Shown here one piece after another: positions 27,037 to 36,771 of a stretch of 64,000 bases of DNA. The notes under the pieces are model-generated. The model worked only from the letters and a program-made list of their open reading frames with translations. It ran no database searches and was not told the DNA's origin. This DNA comes from Streptococcus sp. CF8_St5-11 (GTDB lineage: Bacteria; Bacillota; Bacilli; Lactobacillales; Streptococcaceae). The DNA lies in NCBI RefSeq assembly GCF_024295625.1, contig NZ_JANCOJ010000001.1:1-64000 (forward strand), in the 5' to 3' direction. The translations under genes were made by a program, and so were the position numbers. Position 1 is the stretch's first letter. The number at the start of each line of letters is the position of its first letter.

Positions 27037-27639
27037 TTAAAACAAGGATATACTAACAGTTACCTTAGCATTGCCATTTTCCACTCTCGCTTTTGAGATA
27101 CTATAGCCTGCTTGAGGGATCTCAAGGGTGATTTGATCACCATTCACTGTGAAGCCGCCTCCATTTTGATTGGATTGATCCTTCAAATAGTTGAGAACCA
27201 AGAATTTTGGAATGGGCATTTTCCCTAATTTAGCACCGGTCACGGTCAAATTCATGACATTGTTTTCAACTTGACCGGTCATGGTTAAATCTAGATAGCT
27301 ATCGATTGGCCCTAATGATACAGGAACTTTGACATGAAGGTCATTGCCATCCATTCCTAATGCCATCTTTTGATAGTCAGAATTGTCAAGGGCGGATCCA
27401 GCACTTGTTTTTACGACCTGACTCAATTGCACTGAATTGAGACTTAGCTCAGTTGAGAGCCCTTCAGTGCTCACAGAGGCATTTGAAACAGCATTTTGAG
27501 CCAACTCAATCAAAGAACTCCCTGCCTGCACATTTCTCAGTTGCTCCCCTTCAGGGATAGAGCCAGGAACCAACAAGATCACTAATAACATAAATAAAAC
27601 GATCACCATGCCAATTAGGCGTCTCATCCACTTAAACAT
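27037..27639 (-). CDS. YpmS-like (DUF2140) membrane-anchored extracellular protein
   Basis: This 200-aa protein has one N-terminal helix (about residues 8–27) and an extracytoplasmic beta-rich domain with repeated VKVPVSLGPIDSYLDL and VNGDQITLEIPQAG segments, typical of YpmS/DUF2140 proteins. The function is unknown. ATG 27639 follows GGAGGAGCAG, an ideal ribosome site. A -10 box (TACAAT, minus strand 27678–27673) lies 33 nt upstream and could start a transcript running through cutC, the YjbR-like gene and the exporter pair. Confidence 0.78.
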   Translation of the reverse strand: MFKWMRRLIGMVIVLFMLLVILLVPGSIPEGEQLRNVQAGSSLIELAQNAVSNASVSTEGLSTELSLNSVQLSQVVKTSAGSALDNSDYQKMALGMDGNDLHVKVPVSLGPIDSYLDLTMTGQVENNVMNLTVTGAKLGKMPIPKFLVLNYLKDQSNQNGGGFTVNGDQITLEIPQAGYSISKARVENGNAKVTVSISLF

Positions 27640-27727
27640 CTGCTCCTCCAATACGTGAAAAGTTGTATTCTTATTGTACCCTAAATCCAAAGAAATTGCG
27701 ACTAAGAGGGGCCTTTACAAAGCAAAA

Positions 27728-27904
27728 GAGAGCGTGGGACAGAAATCGGTAATTCGTTAGAATTCGATTTCGTCGTCCCACCTCCGCACAGTTGAGTAGG
27801 GCTGTAAAAGCTGATGAAATCAGCGTAGTAGAGCCCACTCAACCACTGCGTCTTACTCGACATTCCAAAAACAATTGAGAGGCTAGGACTTTTGTCCCAA
27901 CCTC
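27728..27904. repeat. 177-bp intergenic repeat, copy 2
   Basis: This is the inverted copy of 21928–22103, with only a few base differences visible by eye. It lies past the stop of the nucleoside permease gene; on that strand its end forms GAGAGGTTGGGAC/GTCCTAGCCTCTC followed by a T-rich stretch and so could terminate the nucleoside operon. Confidence 0.85.
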
Positions 27905-27914
27905 TCTCTGTGCA

Positions 27915-28871
27915 TTATTTCGATTTAATGTAGTTAACACCATCTGCTTTAGGCGCAACTGCTTGTCCAAAGAAGGCTGCCAAGACAACCATGGTCAAGA
28001 CGTAAGGCGCAATTTGCAAGTAGATGGATGGGATACCTTTAAGCAAAGGCAATTGATTCCCGATAACAGCCAAACTTTGAGAAGCTCCAAAGAAGAGACT
28101 AGCAAGCATGGCCCCGATTGGGTTCCATTTCCCAAAAATCATAGCCGCAAGGGCGATAAATCCAGGACCTACAATAGTAGTTACCGCGAAGTTAACAGAA
28201 ACTGACTGAGCGTAAATGGCTCCTCCGATTCCTGCAAGGGCACCTGAGATCATCACTCCTAAGTAGCGCATTCTATATACATTGATTCCCAATGTATCTG
28301 CTGCTTGTGGGTGTTCCCCCACTGAACGAAGACGCAATCCAAATTTCGTCTTGAACATGATAAACCAAGCAAAGAATGAAAAGAGAATCGCAACCCAACC
28401 AATGATGCTGGCATTGTTGAAGAAAATATCTCCAATGACCGGAATTTTAGATAAGACCGGAATCGATGTTTTCCCAAAGGCAACTTTGATATTATCAGTT
28501 TGCCCCTTGTTGTACATCGCTTTGACAAGAAAGACTGCCAATGGAGGTGCCATCAAGTTTAATACTGTACCTGAGACGATATGGTCAGCACGGAAATGAA
28601 TCGTTGCCACCGCGTGGATCAAGGAGAAGAGTACTCCAATCCCTGCAGCAACGATCAAGGACAACCATGGTGTCAAACTTCCTAACTCAGGCTCAAAAGT
28701 CAAGTTAAAGATAATACCTGAGAAGGCTCCCATAACCATGATTCCTTCCAGACCAACGTTAACAACCCCAGCGTGTTCTGAGTATGCTCCTCCGATACTT
28801 GTGAAGATCAGCGGCGCTGCATACACAATCATAGAGGAAACAAGAATACTTAAAATTGTTACAATACTCAT
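27915..28871 (-). CDS. Nucleoside ABC transporter permease (YufQ/NupQ-like)
   Basis: This 318-aa membrane protein has about nine helices and the family sequences AGVVNVGLEGIMVMGA and VGEHPQAADTLGINVYRMR, shared by permeases of the BMP-lipoprotein nucleoside importer (YufNOPQ, BmpA/NupABC type) and related to RbsC. Its start overlaps the stop of the preceding permease by one base. It is the last gene of the nucleoside uptake and salvage operon. Confidence 0.9.
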   Translation of the reverse strand: MSIVTILSILVSSMIVYAAPLIFTSIGGAYSEHAGVVNVGLEGIMVMGAFSGIIFNLTFEPELGSLTPWLSLIVAAGIGVLFSLIHAVATIHFRADHIVSGTVLNLMAPPLAVFLVKAMYNKGQTDNIKVAFGKTSIPVLSKIPVIGDIFFNNASIIGWVAILFSFFAWFIMFKTKFGLRLRSVGEHPQAADTLGINVYRMRYLGVMISGALAGIGGAIYAQSVSVNFAVTTIVGPGFIALAAMIFGKWNPIGAMLASLFFGASQSLAVIGNQLPLLKGIPSIYLQIAPYVLTMVVLAAFFGQAVAPKADGVNYIKSK

Positions 28872-29932
28872 TAGTTTGCTCCTCCTTTTTTAGCTGAACG
28901 CATCGAGATCATCTTTTCAATAATGTAGTGGGCACATACGAAGAAGATAATAGATGCTGTCACAATTTGAACGACTTCTTCAGGGATTGCAGCTGGCTTC
29001 ATACCAACTCCCCCAATTTGAAGTGCACCAAACAAGAAGGCAGCAAATGGAATACCAATTGGTGAATTCATCGCAAGAAGGGCTACGGCCATTCCGTTAA
29101 ATCCAACACTCATCGAGCTGGTTTGAACGTAGACATTTGAGTAAATACCCAGACCTTCTGCTACCCCACCAATACCAGCAAGAGCACCAGAAATGATCAT
29201 AGAAAGGATAATGGTCCGTTTTGCAGACATCCCAGCGTATTCTGCCGCATTCGAATTGAGACCAACGGCACGGATTTCAAAACCAAGTGTTGTTTTCTTC
29301 ATCAAGAACCAGATGACCACCACTGCGATGATGGCAAAGAAGATCCCGATGTTCATTTGTGATTTGTCTGTCAAATTACGCAACCACTCCGTTTGGTAGA
29401 CAGCGTTGGCTCCCACATCAATGGTTGAGTCCTTGTTTTTCATCAAGGAAGCTGGGAAGCTATGAATCAAGGCATTCCCACCATAGAGAACAATGTAGTT
29501 CATCATAATGGTGATAATGACCTCACTGGTTCCGAGATAGGCACGAAGGAAACCAGGAATCGCTCCAATAAATCCACCTGCAATAGCCGCAATCAAAACG
29601 GTCATCGGAATCATCAGTAAGCGAGGCATATTTGGGAAGGAAAGGGCAAACCAAGTCGCCATGATCCATCCTGCAAAAGCCTGACCAGGAAGTCCAACGT
29701 TAAAGAAGCCGGCCCGGCTGGCTACTGAAAACCCAAGAGCAACTAAAATCAGTGGCCCCATAGCACGGGAAATATTTCCCCAACTCTTAATCGAACCAAA
29801 GGCTTTTTTAAACAGCAATTCATATCCCCAAAGGGCATCATAGCTGAAGGCCCACATAATAATGGCACCCAAGACCAATCCTAAAAGGACAGACACCAAT
29901 GGAACGGCAATTTGTTTTAAATTCTTATTCAT
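28871..29932 (-). CDS. Nucleoside ABC transporter permease (YufP/NupP-like)
   Basis: This 353-aa protein has about ten helices, with FFNVGLPGQAFAG and AVGLNSNAAEYAGMS as family sequences. It pairs with the downstream permease to form the channel. It overlaps the ATPase gene by 8 nt. The start is MNKNLKQIAVPL. Confidence 0.9.
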   Translation of the reverse strand: MNKNLKQIAVPLVSVLLGLVLGAIIMWAFSYDALWGYELLFKKAFGSIKSWGNISRAMGPLILVALGFSVASRAGFFNVGLPGQAFAGWIMATWFALSFPNMPRLLMIPMTVLIAAIAGGFIGAIPGFLRAYLGTSEVIITIMMNYIVLYGGNALIHSFPASLMKNKDSTIDVGANAVYQTEWLRNLTDKSQMNIGIFFAIIAVVVIWFLMKKTTLGFEIRAVGLNSNAAEYAGMSAKRTIILSMIISGALAGIGGVAEGLGIYSNVYVQTSSMSVGFNGMAVALLAMNSPIGIPFAAFLFGALQIGGVGMKPAAIPEEVVQIVTASIIFFVCAHYIIEKMISMRSAKKGGAN

Positions 29933-31460
29933 TTGATGCTCCCTCCTTTACTTGTCCACCTGCCATGAGGATTCCAAGTTCTTGCTTATTCGTTGTTTCA
30001 GGGGTTACGATCCCTTGGATCTTCCCATCATGAATAACCGCAATACGGTCAGAAACATTCAAAATTTCATCTAATTCAAAGCTGACAACCAGAACAGCTT
30101 TTCCATTATCCCGTTCTTGAATCAAACGTTTGTGAATATATTCGATCGCTCCAACGTCCAATCCACGAGTCGGCTGGCTAACGATCAAGAGATCCGGATC
30201 ACGATCGATTTCGCGAGCGATAATGGCTTTTTGCTGGTTCCCTCCAGAGAGAGCCTTAGCAGGTACCACTTCACTGGCTGCACGAACGTCAAACTCTTCC
30301 ATCAACTTCTTAGCATAAGAGGTAATATTTGGATAATTCAAAATACCATTCTTGCTAAGAGGTTCTTTATAATAGGTTTGAAGGGCAATATTTTCAGAGA
30401 TCATCATATCAAGGACTAATCCATCCCGGTGACGGTCTTCAGGGACGTGCCCTACTTTCATTTCTGTGATTTGACGTGGACGAAGTCCCACAACATCCTT
30501 GCCTTTAATCTTGATTGAACCGGATTTTACCTTCCGCAGACCTGTAATGGCTTGGATCAACTCAGATTGACCATTTCCATCAATCCCTGCGATCCCAACG
30601 ATTTCACCAGCACGAAGTTCTAAGGAAAGATTCTTAACAGCTGGGACTCCCCGATTTTCATTCACGACCAAGTTTTCGATCGACAAGACCACTTCTTTTG
30701 GTTCAGAAGGACCCTTTTCAGTCTTAAAGGAAACAGAACGACCGACCATCATCTCGGCCAAATCTTGGTTGGTTGCTCCACCAATCTCGACTGTTTCAAT
30801 AGATTTCCCACGACGGATAACCGTTACGCGGTCTGAAACAGCACGGATTTCATCCAACTTGTGCGTAATCAAGATAATGGATTTTCCTTCATTCGCCAAG
30901 TTCTTCATGATTGTCATCAATTCTTCGATTTCAGCTGGTGTCAATACTGCAGTTGGTTCATCGAAGATTAGGATGTCGGCTCCACGATAAAGCGTCTTTA
31001 AGATTTCCACACGTTGCTGCGCACCAACGGAAATATCCTCAACTTTAGCATTTGGATCTACTGCCAAGCCATATTTTTTAGACAATTCAAGGATATCTTG
31101 ACTGGCTTTTTTAAGGTCCAAAATACCATGCTTCGTGGTTTCAGAACCAAGGATGATATTTTCAGCAACAGTGAAGGCTTCAACCAACATAAAGTGTTGG
31201 TGCACCATTCCAATTCCTAAAGAAGCTGCTTTTGAAGGTGAGTCTAGGTTAACAGTATTTCCATTTACCACGATGTCTCCGCTAGTTGGTTCCAACAAAC
31301 CAGCCAGCATATTCATCAGGGTAGATTTTCCCGCACCATTTTCTCCAAGAAGTGCATGGATTTCACCTTTGCGCAACTGAAGATTAATCTTGTCATTTGC
31401 TACAAAGTCACCAAATTTTTTGGTAATCTCACGCATTTCGATGACATATTCATGTGTCAT
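29925..31460 (-). CDS. Nucleoside ABC transporter ATPase, two NBDs (YufO/NupA-like)
   Basis: This 511-aa protein has two ABC domains in tandem. The first has GENGAGKST, SVGAQQRVEILK and ILIFDEPTAVLTP; the second has the degenerate Walker A region GIDGNGQSE, LSGGNQQKAIIARE and LLIVSQPTRGLD, where the Walker B Asp-Glu pair is replaced. That asymmetric layout is normal for sugar and nucleoside importers (RbsA, YufO). ATG 31460 follows AAAGGAAA at nine nucleotides. It lies 128 nt after the lipoprotein gene, behind several hairpins. Confidence 0.92.
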   Translation of the reverse strand: MTHEYVIEMREITKKFGDFVANDKINLQLRKGEIHALLGENGAGKSTLMNMLAGLLEPTSGDIVVNGNTVNLDSPSKAASLGIGMVHQHFMLVEAFTVAENIILGSETTKHGILDLKKASQDILELSKKYGLAVDPNAKVEDISVGAQQRVEILKTLYRGADILIFDEPTAVLTPAEIEELMTIMKNLANEGKSIILITHKLDEIRAVSDRVTVIRRGKSIETVEIGGATNQDLAEMMVGRSVSFKTEKGPSEPKEVVLSIENLVVNENRGVPAVKNLSLELRAGEIVGIAGIDGNGQSELIQAITGLRKVKSGSIKIKGKDVVGLRPRQITEMKVGHVPEDRHRDGLVLDMMISENIALQTYYKEPLSKNGILNYPNITSYAKKLMEEFDVRAASEVVPAKALSGGNQQKAIIAREIDRDPDLLIVSQPTRGLDVGAIEYIHKRLIQERDNGKAVLVVSFELDEILNVSDRIAVIHDGKIQGIVTPETTNKQELGILMAGGQVKEGASNE

Positions 31461-31491
31461 GTAGGTGTTTCCTTTCAAAAATTTTTTATTT

Positions 31492-31527
31492 CAATAAAAT
31501 CTGTTAGACAACTAACAGATTTTATTG
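31492..31527. other. Perfect 16-bp hairpin between lipoprotein and ATPase genes
   Basis: CAATAAAATCTGTTAG (31492–31507) pairs with CTAACAGATTTTATTG (31512–31527) around ACAA. No direct T run follows on the minus strand, so it is more likely an RNA stability or processing element than a terminator. A small GAGACA/TGTCTC hairpin (31527–31542) adjoins it. Confidence 0.6.
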
Positions 31528-31548
31528 AGACAAAAATGTCTCACTTTA

Positions 31549-31576
31549 AAAGAAACGGCCCTTAAAGGGAGGGCCG
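31549..31576 (-). terminator. Probable partial terminator after the BMP lipoprotein gene
   Basis: On the minus strand CGGCCCT (31576–31570) and AGGGCCG (31562–31556) pair and are followed by TTTCTTTT. Partial termination here would favour the receptor over the transporter subunits. Confidence 0.65.
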
Positions 31577-31588
31577 CCCAATCAAATA

Positions 31589-32650
31589 TTATTTTTCAGG
31601 AACTTTAAGAGATCCATCAAGGATTTTAGCTTTGGCATCTTCGACAGCTTTTTTAGCATCTGCAGAAAGGTTGTCAGTTGTCAAATCAACTCCACCATCT
31701 TTCAAGCTATAAGTAATCACTTCACCGCCAGGGAATTTACCATCAGCAGTTTTCTTAGCCAAGTCTTTTACAGATTCTCCGACTTTCTTCAAGCTTGAAG
31801 CCAATACAAAGTTAGATTTTTTACCATCTTTAGAAGTGTATTCACCTTCAGCTTTTTGGTCACGGTCAACACCAAGAACCCAAACTTTTTCGTCTTCATT
31901 TTTCTTCTCGTTCAAGTCTTTAGCTTCAGAGAAGACACCTGCACCAGTACCACCAGCTACTTGGTAGATAACGTCTGCACCTGCAGCATATTGTGCAGCA
32001 GCAATTGTTTTACCTTTCGCAGAGTCACCGAATGAACCAGCGTAGTCTACTTGAACTTTGATAGATGGGTCAACAGATTTAACACCAGCTTCAAATCCAG
32101 CGCGGAAACGAGTGATAACTTCACTTTCCATACCACCTACAAAACCAACTTGTTTAGTTTTTGTAGTTTTCGCAGCAGCGATACCAGCAAGGTAACCAGC
32201 TTCGTTATCGGCATAAACAGCAGATGCTACGTTCTTTTGTCCTTCAATACGGTCATCGATGATGACATAGTTCACATCTTGGTTGTCTTTTGCAGCTTTT
32301 TTAACAGAGTCGCTCAAGGCAAAACCAACACCAAAGATCAATTTGTAGTCGTTAGAAACAGCTTCATCAAGGTTTGTCGCATATTGAGATTCATCTGTTG
32401 ATTGGAAGTAGTCAAATCCGTTCCCTTTAGAAAGACCGTTTTCTTTACCCCAAGCTTGCAAACCTTCCCAAGCAGATTGGTTGAATGATTTGTCATCCAC
32501 ACCACCAGTATCGGTAATGATAGCAGCTTTCAAATCTGTTTTAGATTCTGAGTTTGCGCTATCTTTTTTAGACGCACGATTTCCACATGCTGCAAGTCCG
32601 ATAGCAGCGACAGTTACTAGACCAAGGCCTAGCCATTGTTTCTTGTTCAT
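31589..32650 (-). CDS. BMP-family nucleoside-binding lipoprotein (PnrA/TmpC-like)
   Basis: This 353-aa substrate-binding lipoprotein has a signal peptide with lipobox LAAC (Cys at residue 22), then the BMP-domain sequences ITDTGGVDDKSFNQSAWEG, VGFVGGMES and YQVAGGTGAGVF. The family binds purine or other nucleosides and feeds the ABC importer encoded downstream. ATG 32650 follows a consensus AGGAGG. It lies 75 nt after cdd. Confidence 0.92.
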   Translation of the reverse strand: MNKKQWLGLGLVTVAAIGLAACGNRASKKDSANSESKTDLKAAIITDTGGVDDKSFNQSAWEGLQAWGKENGLSKGNGFDYFQSTDESQYATNLDEAVSNDYKLIFGVGFALSDSVKKAAKDNQDVNYVIIDDRIEGQKNVASAVYADNEAGYLAGIAAAKTTKTKQVGFVGGMESEVITRFRAGFEAGVKSVDPSIKVQVDYAGSFGDSAKGKTIAAAQYAAGADVIYQVAGGTGAGVFSEAKDLNEKKNEDEKVWVLGVDRDQKAEGEYTSKDGKKSNFVLASSLKKVGESVKDLAKKTADGKFPGGEVITYSLKDGGVDLTTDNLSADAKKAVEDAKAKILDGSLKVPEK

Positions 32651-32725
32651 TACTGAACCTCCTAAATTATTGTGCAACATTGTTGCGAAGTATTGAAAGG
32701 GTCAAAAGACCGCCTCACAGACCTA

Positions 32726-33115
32726 TTAAGTCAGGTCTGTAAAGGAATATGGAAGTAATTCCTTGACCGTCATCACGACCGTCGATTTATCTTTAGATAC
32801 TAAGGTTACAGGAAGGTCTGGCTCAAAAAATTCAGCCATGACCTGGCGACAAGCACCACATGGAGAGATGGGCTTTTCTGTTTGCCCGTAGATAATGAGC
32901 TCTTGAAACTCACGAGCTCCTTCAGAAACAGCTTTAAAAATGGCTGTCCGTTCTCCACAGTTGGTCAAACCAAAACTGGCATTTTCGATATTGACACCTG
33001 TATAGATTTCTCCATCCTTCGTTAGCAGTACAGCTCCAATTGGGAAATGAGAGTAAGGCACATAGGCTTGTTGACTCACTTCAACTGCTAAGTCAATCAA
33101 CTCAGTAGTCGCCAT
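32726..33115 (-). CDS. cdd: Cytidine deaminase
   Basis: This 129-aa enzyme converts cytidine and deoxycytidine to uridine and deoxyuridine. It shows the zinc site of the short tetrameric class: NCGERTA with the catalytic Glu, and [20 protein letters not shown] is the substrate region. It overlaps deoC by 14 nt. A hairpin (32717–32740, ACAGACCT/AGGTCTGT) spans its stop codon. Confidence 0.95.
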   Translation of the reverse strand: MATTELIDLAVEVSQQAYVPYSHFPIGAVLLTKDGEIYTGVNIENASFGLTNCGERTAIFKAVSEGAREFQELIIYGQTEKPISPCGACRQVMAEFFEPDLPVTLVSKDKSTVVMTVKELLPYSFTDLT

Positions 33116-33764
33116 GAGCCACCTTTCCTTCCATGATGGCTACACCAGAAGAAGTCCCGATACGGGTCGCACCAGCTTCGATAAAAGCAAGAGCATCTTC
33201 ATAAGAGCGAGCACCACCAGAAGCTTTAACACCCATGTCGGGTCCAACAGTTTGACGCATTAAGGCCACATCTTCTACCGTTGCTCCTCCAGTTGAGAAG
33301 CCAGTTGAAGTCTTCACAAAGTCAGCTCCAGCTGACTTTGCAATCTGACAAGCGACGATCTTTTCATCGTCTGTTAAGAGACACGTCTCAATGATGACTT
33401 TGACCAGCTTATCACCGCTTGCTTCGACAACAGCTTGGATATCTTCTTCAACTAGTGCTAAATTCTTAGACTTCAAAGCACCGATATTAATGACCATGTC
33501 AATTTCATCGGCACCATTTTGAATAGCATTTTTTGTTTCACACGCTTTGACAAAAGGGGTATTTGCTCCCAAAGGAAAACCAATGACGGTACAAACTTTT
33601 ACATCTGAATCGCGCAAGCCCTCAGTCGCAAAATTCACCCATGTCGGGTTCACACAGACACTCGCAAAATCATAAGCCTTGGCTTCTTCGATCAGCTTTT
33701 CGATCTGTTCTTGTTGCGCATCTGGTTTTAAAAGAGTGTGATCGATATATTTATTTAACTTCAT
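33102..33764 (-). CDS. deoC: Deoxyribose-phosphate aldolase
   Basis: This 220-aa TIM-barrel aldolase splits deoxyribose 5-phosphate into acetaldehyde and glyceraldehyde 3-phosphate. The Schiff-base Lys is in FVKTSTGF, and the catalytic second Lys region is VKASGGARS. Start is [16 protein letters not shown]. It receives the product of the pdp gene just upstream after phosphomutase action, in the same operon. Confidence 0.96.
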   Translation of the reverse strand: MKLNKYIDHTLLKPDAQQEQIEKLIEEAKAYDFASVCVNPTWVNFATEGLRDSDVKVCTVIGFPLGANTPFVKACETKNAIQNGADEIDMVINIGALKSKNLALVEEDIQAVVEASGDKLVKVIIETCLLTDDEKIVACQIAKSAGADFVKTSTGFSTGGATVEDVALMRQTVGPDMGVKASGGARSYEDALAFIEAGATRIGTSSGVAIMEGKVAHGDY

Positions 33765-33781
33765 ACAATCTCCTGAGCTGC

Positions 33782-35059
33782 TTAAGATATTATTTCAATA
33801 ATTTCTTTAACGCTTTCAGCCCTTTCTAGTATTTTAACATTTTTTTTGAATTCTGTAACGCCTTCTTGTGAATTTTTTTCATTCATGAAAATACGGGCAA
33901 TGCGTTCCCCTTTTTTGACGCGCTCTCCCACTTTTTTGTCAAACACAATTCCTGTTTCGTAATCGAGGGGATCCGATTTGACAGCACGGCCAGCACCCAA
34001 TCGCATTGCAAACAAGCCAAACTCCATGGCAGGTAAAGCAGCAATGACGCCATCTTGGTCCGCTGTTACTTCAAGGACCTGAGACACTTTGACGGGACGA
34101 TGCAAATCCTCTAAGTCTCCACCTTGAGCTGCGACCATTTCTTCAAACTTCGCTAAGGCTTGACCATTGGTCAAGTGTTCATGGATGGCCTCGATCGATT
34201 GATCTACATTGGCCAATTTCAACATGATTTGCGCTAATTCACAAATAAACTCTGTCACATCAGCGCGCCCCTGTCCTTTCAGAATATCAAAGGCTTCCAA
34301 AATCTCTAAACGATTGCCAATGCTAGTTCCCAAAGGTTGGCTCATATCTGTAATGACAGCGATGGTTTTCCGACCCACTGCATTTCCAAGATCCACCATG
34401 GTACGGGCTAAGCGACGAGCATCCTCAATATTCTTCATAAAGGCACCCTCGCCTACCGTCACGTCCAAAAGAATGGCATCCGCACCAGCAGCAATTTTCT
34501 TACTCATGACGGAGCTAGCAATCAAAGGAATGGTATCCACTGTCGCCGTTACATCACGCAGAGCATACAAGAGTTTGTCTGCTTTTACAAGTTGGTCGGA
34601 TTGACCAATGACCGATAAGCCGATCTCCTGCACCTGCTGTATAAATTCCTCTTGAGTCCGTTCAATCTGGAAGCCTTTAATGGATTCCAACTTATCGATG
34701 GTTCCACCTGTGTGGCCTAAGCCACGACCGCTCATTTTAGCAACCGGCACACCAAAACTTGCAACCAAAGGCACCAAGACCAAGGTCACCTTGTCTCCGA
34801 CACCACCAGTCGAGTGTTTGTCCACCTTGATCCCTGGAATAGCTGACAGATCAAACTGTTGCCCCGTTTGGACCATCTTCATGGTCATATGAGAGATTTC
34901 TTCTGTCGTCATCCCTTTAAAATAAACAGCCATAGCAAAAGCGGACATTTGGTAATCTGGAACCGTTCCAGCCACATATCCCTCAATCAGCCATTCAATT
35001 TCTTCTTTGTTTAAGGCAAGACCATCTCTTTTTTTCTGAATGATATCTACAGCTCTCAT
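33782..35059 (-). CDS. pdp: Pyrimidine-nucleoside phosphorylase
   Basis: This 425-aa enzyme phosphorolyses uridine and thymidine. It shows the thymidine/pyrimidine phosphorylase signature [19 protein letters not shown] and the phosphate-binding [10 protein letters not shown]. It overlaps the preceding methyltransferase gene by 4 nt (ATGA) and precedes deoC by 17 nt. With cdd, deoC and the importer it forms a nucleoside scavenging pathway. Confidence 0.95.
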   Translation of the reverse strand: MRAVDIIQKKRDGLALNKEEIEWLIEGYVAGTVPDYQMSAFAMAVYFKGMTTEEISHMTMKMVQTGQQFDLSAIPGIKVDKHSTGGVGDKVTLVLVPLVASFGVPVAKMSGRGLGHTGGTIDKLESIKGFQIERTQEEFIQQVQEIGLSVIGQSDQLVKADKLLYALRDVTATVDTIPLIASSVMSKKIAAGADAILLDVTVGEGAFMKNIEDARRLARTMVDLGNAVGRKTIAVITDMSQPLGTSIGNRLEILEAFDILKGQGRADVTEFICELAQIMLKLANVDQSIEAIHEHLTNGQALAKFEEMVAAQGGDLEDLHRPVKVSQVLEVTADQDGVIAALPAMEFGLFAMRLGAGRAVKSDPLDYETGIVFDKKVGERVKKGERIARIFMNEKNSQEGVTEFKKNVKILERAESVKEIIEIIS

Positions 35060-35649
35060 GATTCTTTCTCACTTCTTAAAATATAATAGCCTTTGTCTTT
35101 TTTTACGATTTCACAATTGCCAAACGTCTCTTCCATCTTGGCCTTAGCGCTCGGAGCCCCTTGTTTTTTCTGAATGACAATGGTCAAGTCTCCACCTGGT
35201 TTCAAATGTTCAAAACTACCGGTGATCACTTGGTGGACCACTTTCTTACCAGCTCGGATCGGCGGATTACTGATTACATGGTCAAAGACCCCTTCGACTG
35301 CTTCATAGACATCCGAAGAAAAGATCTGAACTTCCACGCCGTTTCGGCTAGCATTTTTCTTAGCCAAGTCTAGTGCCCTCTCATTGACATCGACCATGGT
35401 CACTGCGACTCCCTGGGCTTTAGCTAGAGAGAGGCCAATTGGACCATAGCCACAGCCAACATCGAGGACACTTTCCCCTTCTTGAAAATCCAGGGTTGAT
35501 AAGAGCACCTGGCTTCCATAGTCAATCATTTTTTTACTAAAGACGCCGGCGTCCGTATAAAAATTCATCTTTTGTCCCAATAAAACAACAGCCAGATCAT
35601 GAATATCATGGGCTGCATCTGGGTTTACATCGAAATACATTTTACTCAT
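35056..35649 (-). CDS. RsmC-like class I SAM-dependent methyltransferase
   Basis: This 197-aa methyltransferase has the SAM-binding motif I (VLDVGCGYGPIGLSLA), acidic motif II (VDVNERALDLA) and the N6/N2-methylase catalytic motif NPPIRAG. It resembles the C-terminal half of RsmC, which methylates a guanine in 16S rRNA; the streptococcal short form has not been assigned a target by me. It is the first gene of the nucleoside operon and its start is only six nucleotides after the -10 box, without a ribosome site. Confidence 0.88.
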   Translation of the reverse strand: MSKMYFDVNPDAAHDIHDLAVVLLGQKMNFYTDAGVFSKKMIDYGSQVLLSTLDFQEGESVLDVGCGYGPIGLSLAKAQGVAVTMVDVNERALDLAKKNASRNGVEVQIFSSDVYEAVEGVFDHVISNPPIRAGKKVVHQVITGSFEHLKPGGDLTIVIQKKQGAPSAKAKMEETFGNCEIVKKDKGYYILRSEKES

Positions 35650-35655
35650 AAGGTT

Positions 35656-35684
35656 ATTTTATCATAATTCACTCCTTTTTTAAA
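35656..35684 (-). promoter_or_regulatory. Promoter of the nucleoside operon
   Basis: On the minus strand TTTAAA (35684–35679), a 17-nt spacer and TGATAAAAT (-10 at 35661–35656), six nucleotides before the ATG. Confidence 0.6.
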
Positions 35685-35687
35685 TCG

Positions 35688-35716
35688 TTTACATGACCTC
35701 TAAAAATTGGTATACT
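35688..35716 (+). promoter_or_regulatory. Promoter of coaA
   Basis: TTTACA (35688–35693), 17-nt spacer ending in TGG, and TATACT (35711–35716). Confidence 0.75.
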
Positions 35717-35739
35717 AAAGACTACAATAGGAGTGACAT

Positions 35740-36660
35740 ATGGACAAAGAATTTCTACATTTTGAAAAAATTAATCGGGAAACCTGGCAAAATTTGCACC
35801 GCAAAACCACCCCACCACTCTCTCAAACAGAGCTCAATTCTATTAAAAGTTTTAACGACCGCATCAACCTCCAAGATGTACGTGACGTCTACCTGCCTTT
35901 GACAAACCTGATTGGAATCTACAAGCGTTCCAAAGAAGATTTGGCCTTCTCAAAAGGTATTTTTCTTCAAAAAACGAGTGAGCGCCAACCCTTTATCATT
36001 GGTGTTTCAGGAAGCGTAGCGGTTGGAAAATCTACCACTAGCCGTTTACTTCAAATCCTGCTGTCACGAACCTTCGAAGGCTCGACTGTAGAGTTGGTAA
36101 CAACGGATGGTTTTCTCTATCCAAATGCTATCTTAAAAGAACAAGAGATCCTCAATCGAAAAGGATTTCCGGAAAGCTATGATATGGAATTGCTCCTTGA
36201 TTTTCTCAATCAAATTAAAAACAACAAGAGAGTAGAAATCCCTGTCTATTCCCACGAAATATACGATATTGTCCCAGATGAGAAGCAAACCATTTTACCG
36301 GCTGATTTTGTCATTGTCGAAGGGATCAATGTCTTTCAAAATCCACAAAATGACAGTCTCTATATGACCGATTTCTTTGATTTTTCGATCTATGTGGATG
36401 CCGCGGTCGACGATATCGAATCTTGGTATATCGATCGCTTCCAAAAACTCCTTGCATTAGCTCAGAATGATCCTAATAACTACTACTATCGATTTACAGA
36501 GCAACCCCTAGAAGAAGTTTTAAGCATGGCCCATCAGGTCTGGGAATCCATTAATTTAGTCAACTTGCAGCATTACATCCAACCAACCAGAAACCGAGCT
36601 GATCTGATTCTCCATAAGGCAACCAACCATGAAATCGACGAAATTTATCTCAAACGCTAG
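35740..36660 (+). CDS. coaA: Type I pantothenate kinase
   Basis: This 306-aa enzyme phosphorylates pantothenate, the first step of coenzyme A synthesis. The P-loop reads [12 protein letters not shown] (about residues 90–101), followed by [10 protein letters not shown] and [11 protein letters not shown], all typical of the prokaryotic CoaA family. TAGGAG precedes the ATG. It is divergent from the nucleoside operon and followed by rpsT, as in other streptococci. Confidence 0.96.
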   Translation: MDKEFLHFEKINRETWQNLHRKTTPPLSQTELNSIKSFNDRINLQDVRDVYLPLTNLIGIYKRSKEDLAFSKGIFLQKTSERQPFIIGVSGSVAVGKSTTSRLLQILLSRTFEGSTVELVTTDGFLYPNAILKEQEILNRKGFPESYDMELLLDFLNQIKNNKRVEIPVYSHEIYDIVPDEKQTILPADFVIVEGINVFQNPQNDSLYMTDFFDFSIYVDAAVDDIESWYIDRFQKLLALAQNDPNNYYYRFTEQPLEEVLSMAHQVWESINLVNLQHYIQPTRNRADLILHKATNHEIDEIYLKR

Positions 36661-36709
36661 AGAAAATGGCCTTTTAACGGTACTTTTTTAAGGAAAAGCT
36701 ATTTTAGGC

Positions 36710-36738
36710 TTGTCAAATCTTAACTTTTCATATATAAT
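36710..36738 (+). promoter_or_regulatory. Promoter of rpsT
   Basis: TTGTCA (36710–36715), 17-nt spacer, TATAAT (36733–36738). Confidence 0.8.
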
Positions 36739-36771
36739 GAGATAGTTAGATTATCAATGGAGGTGAATAAC

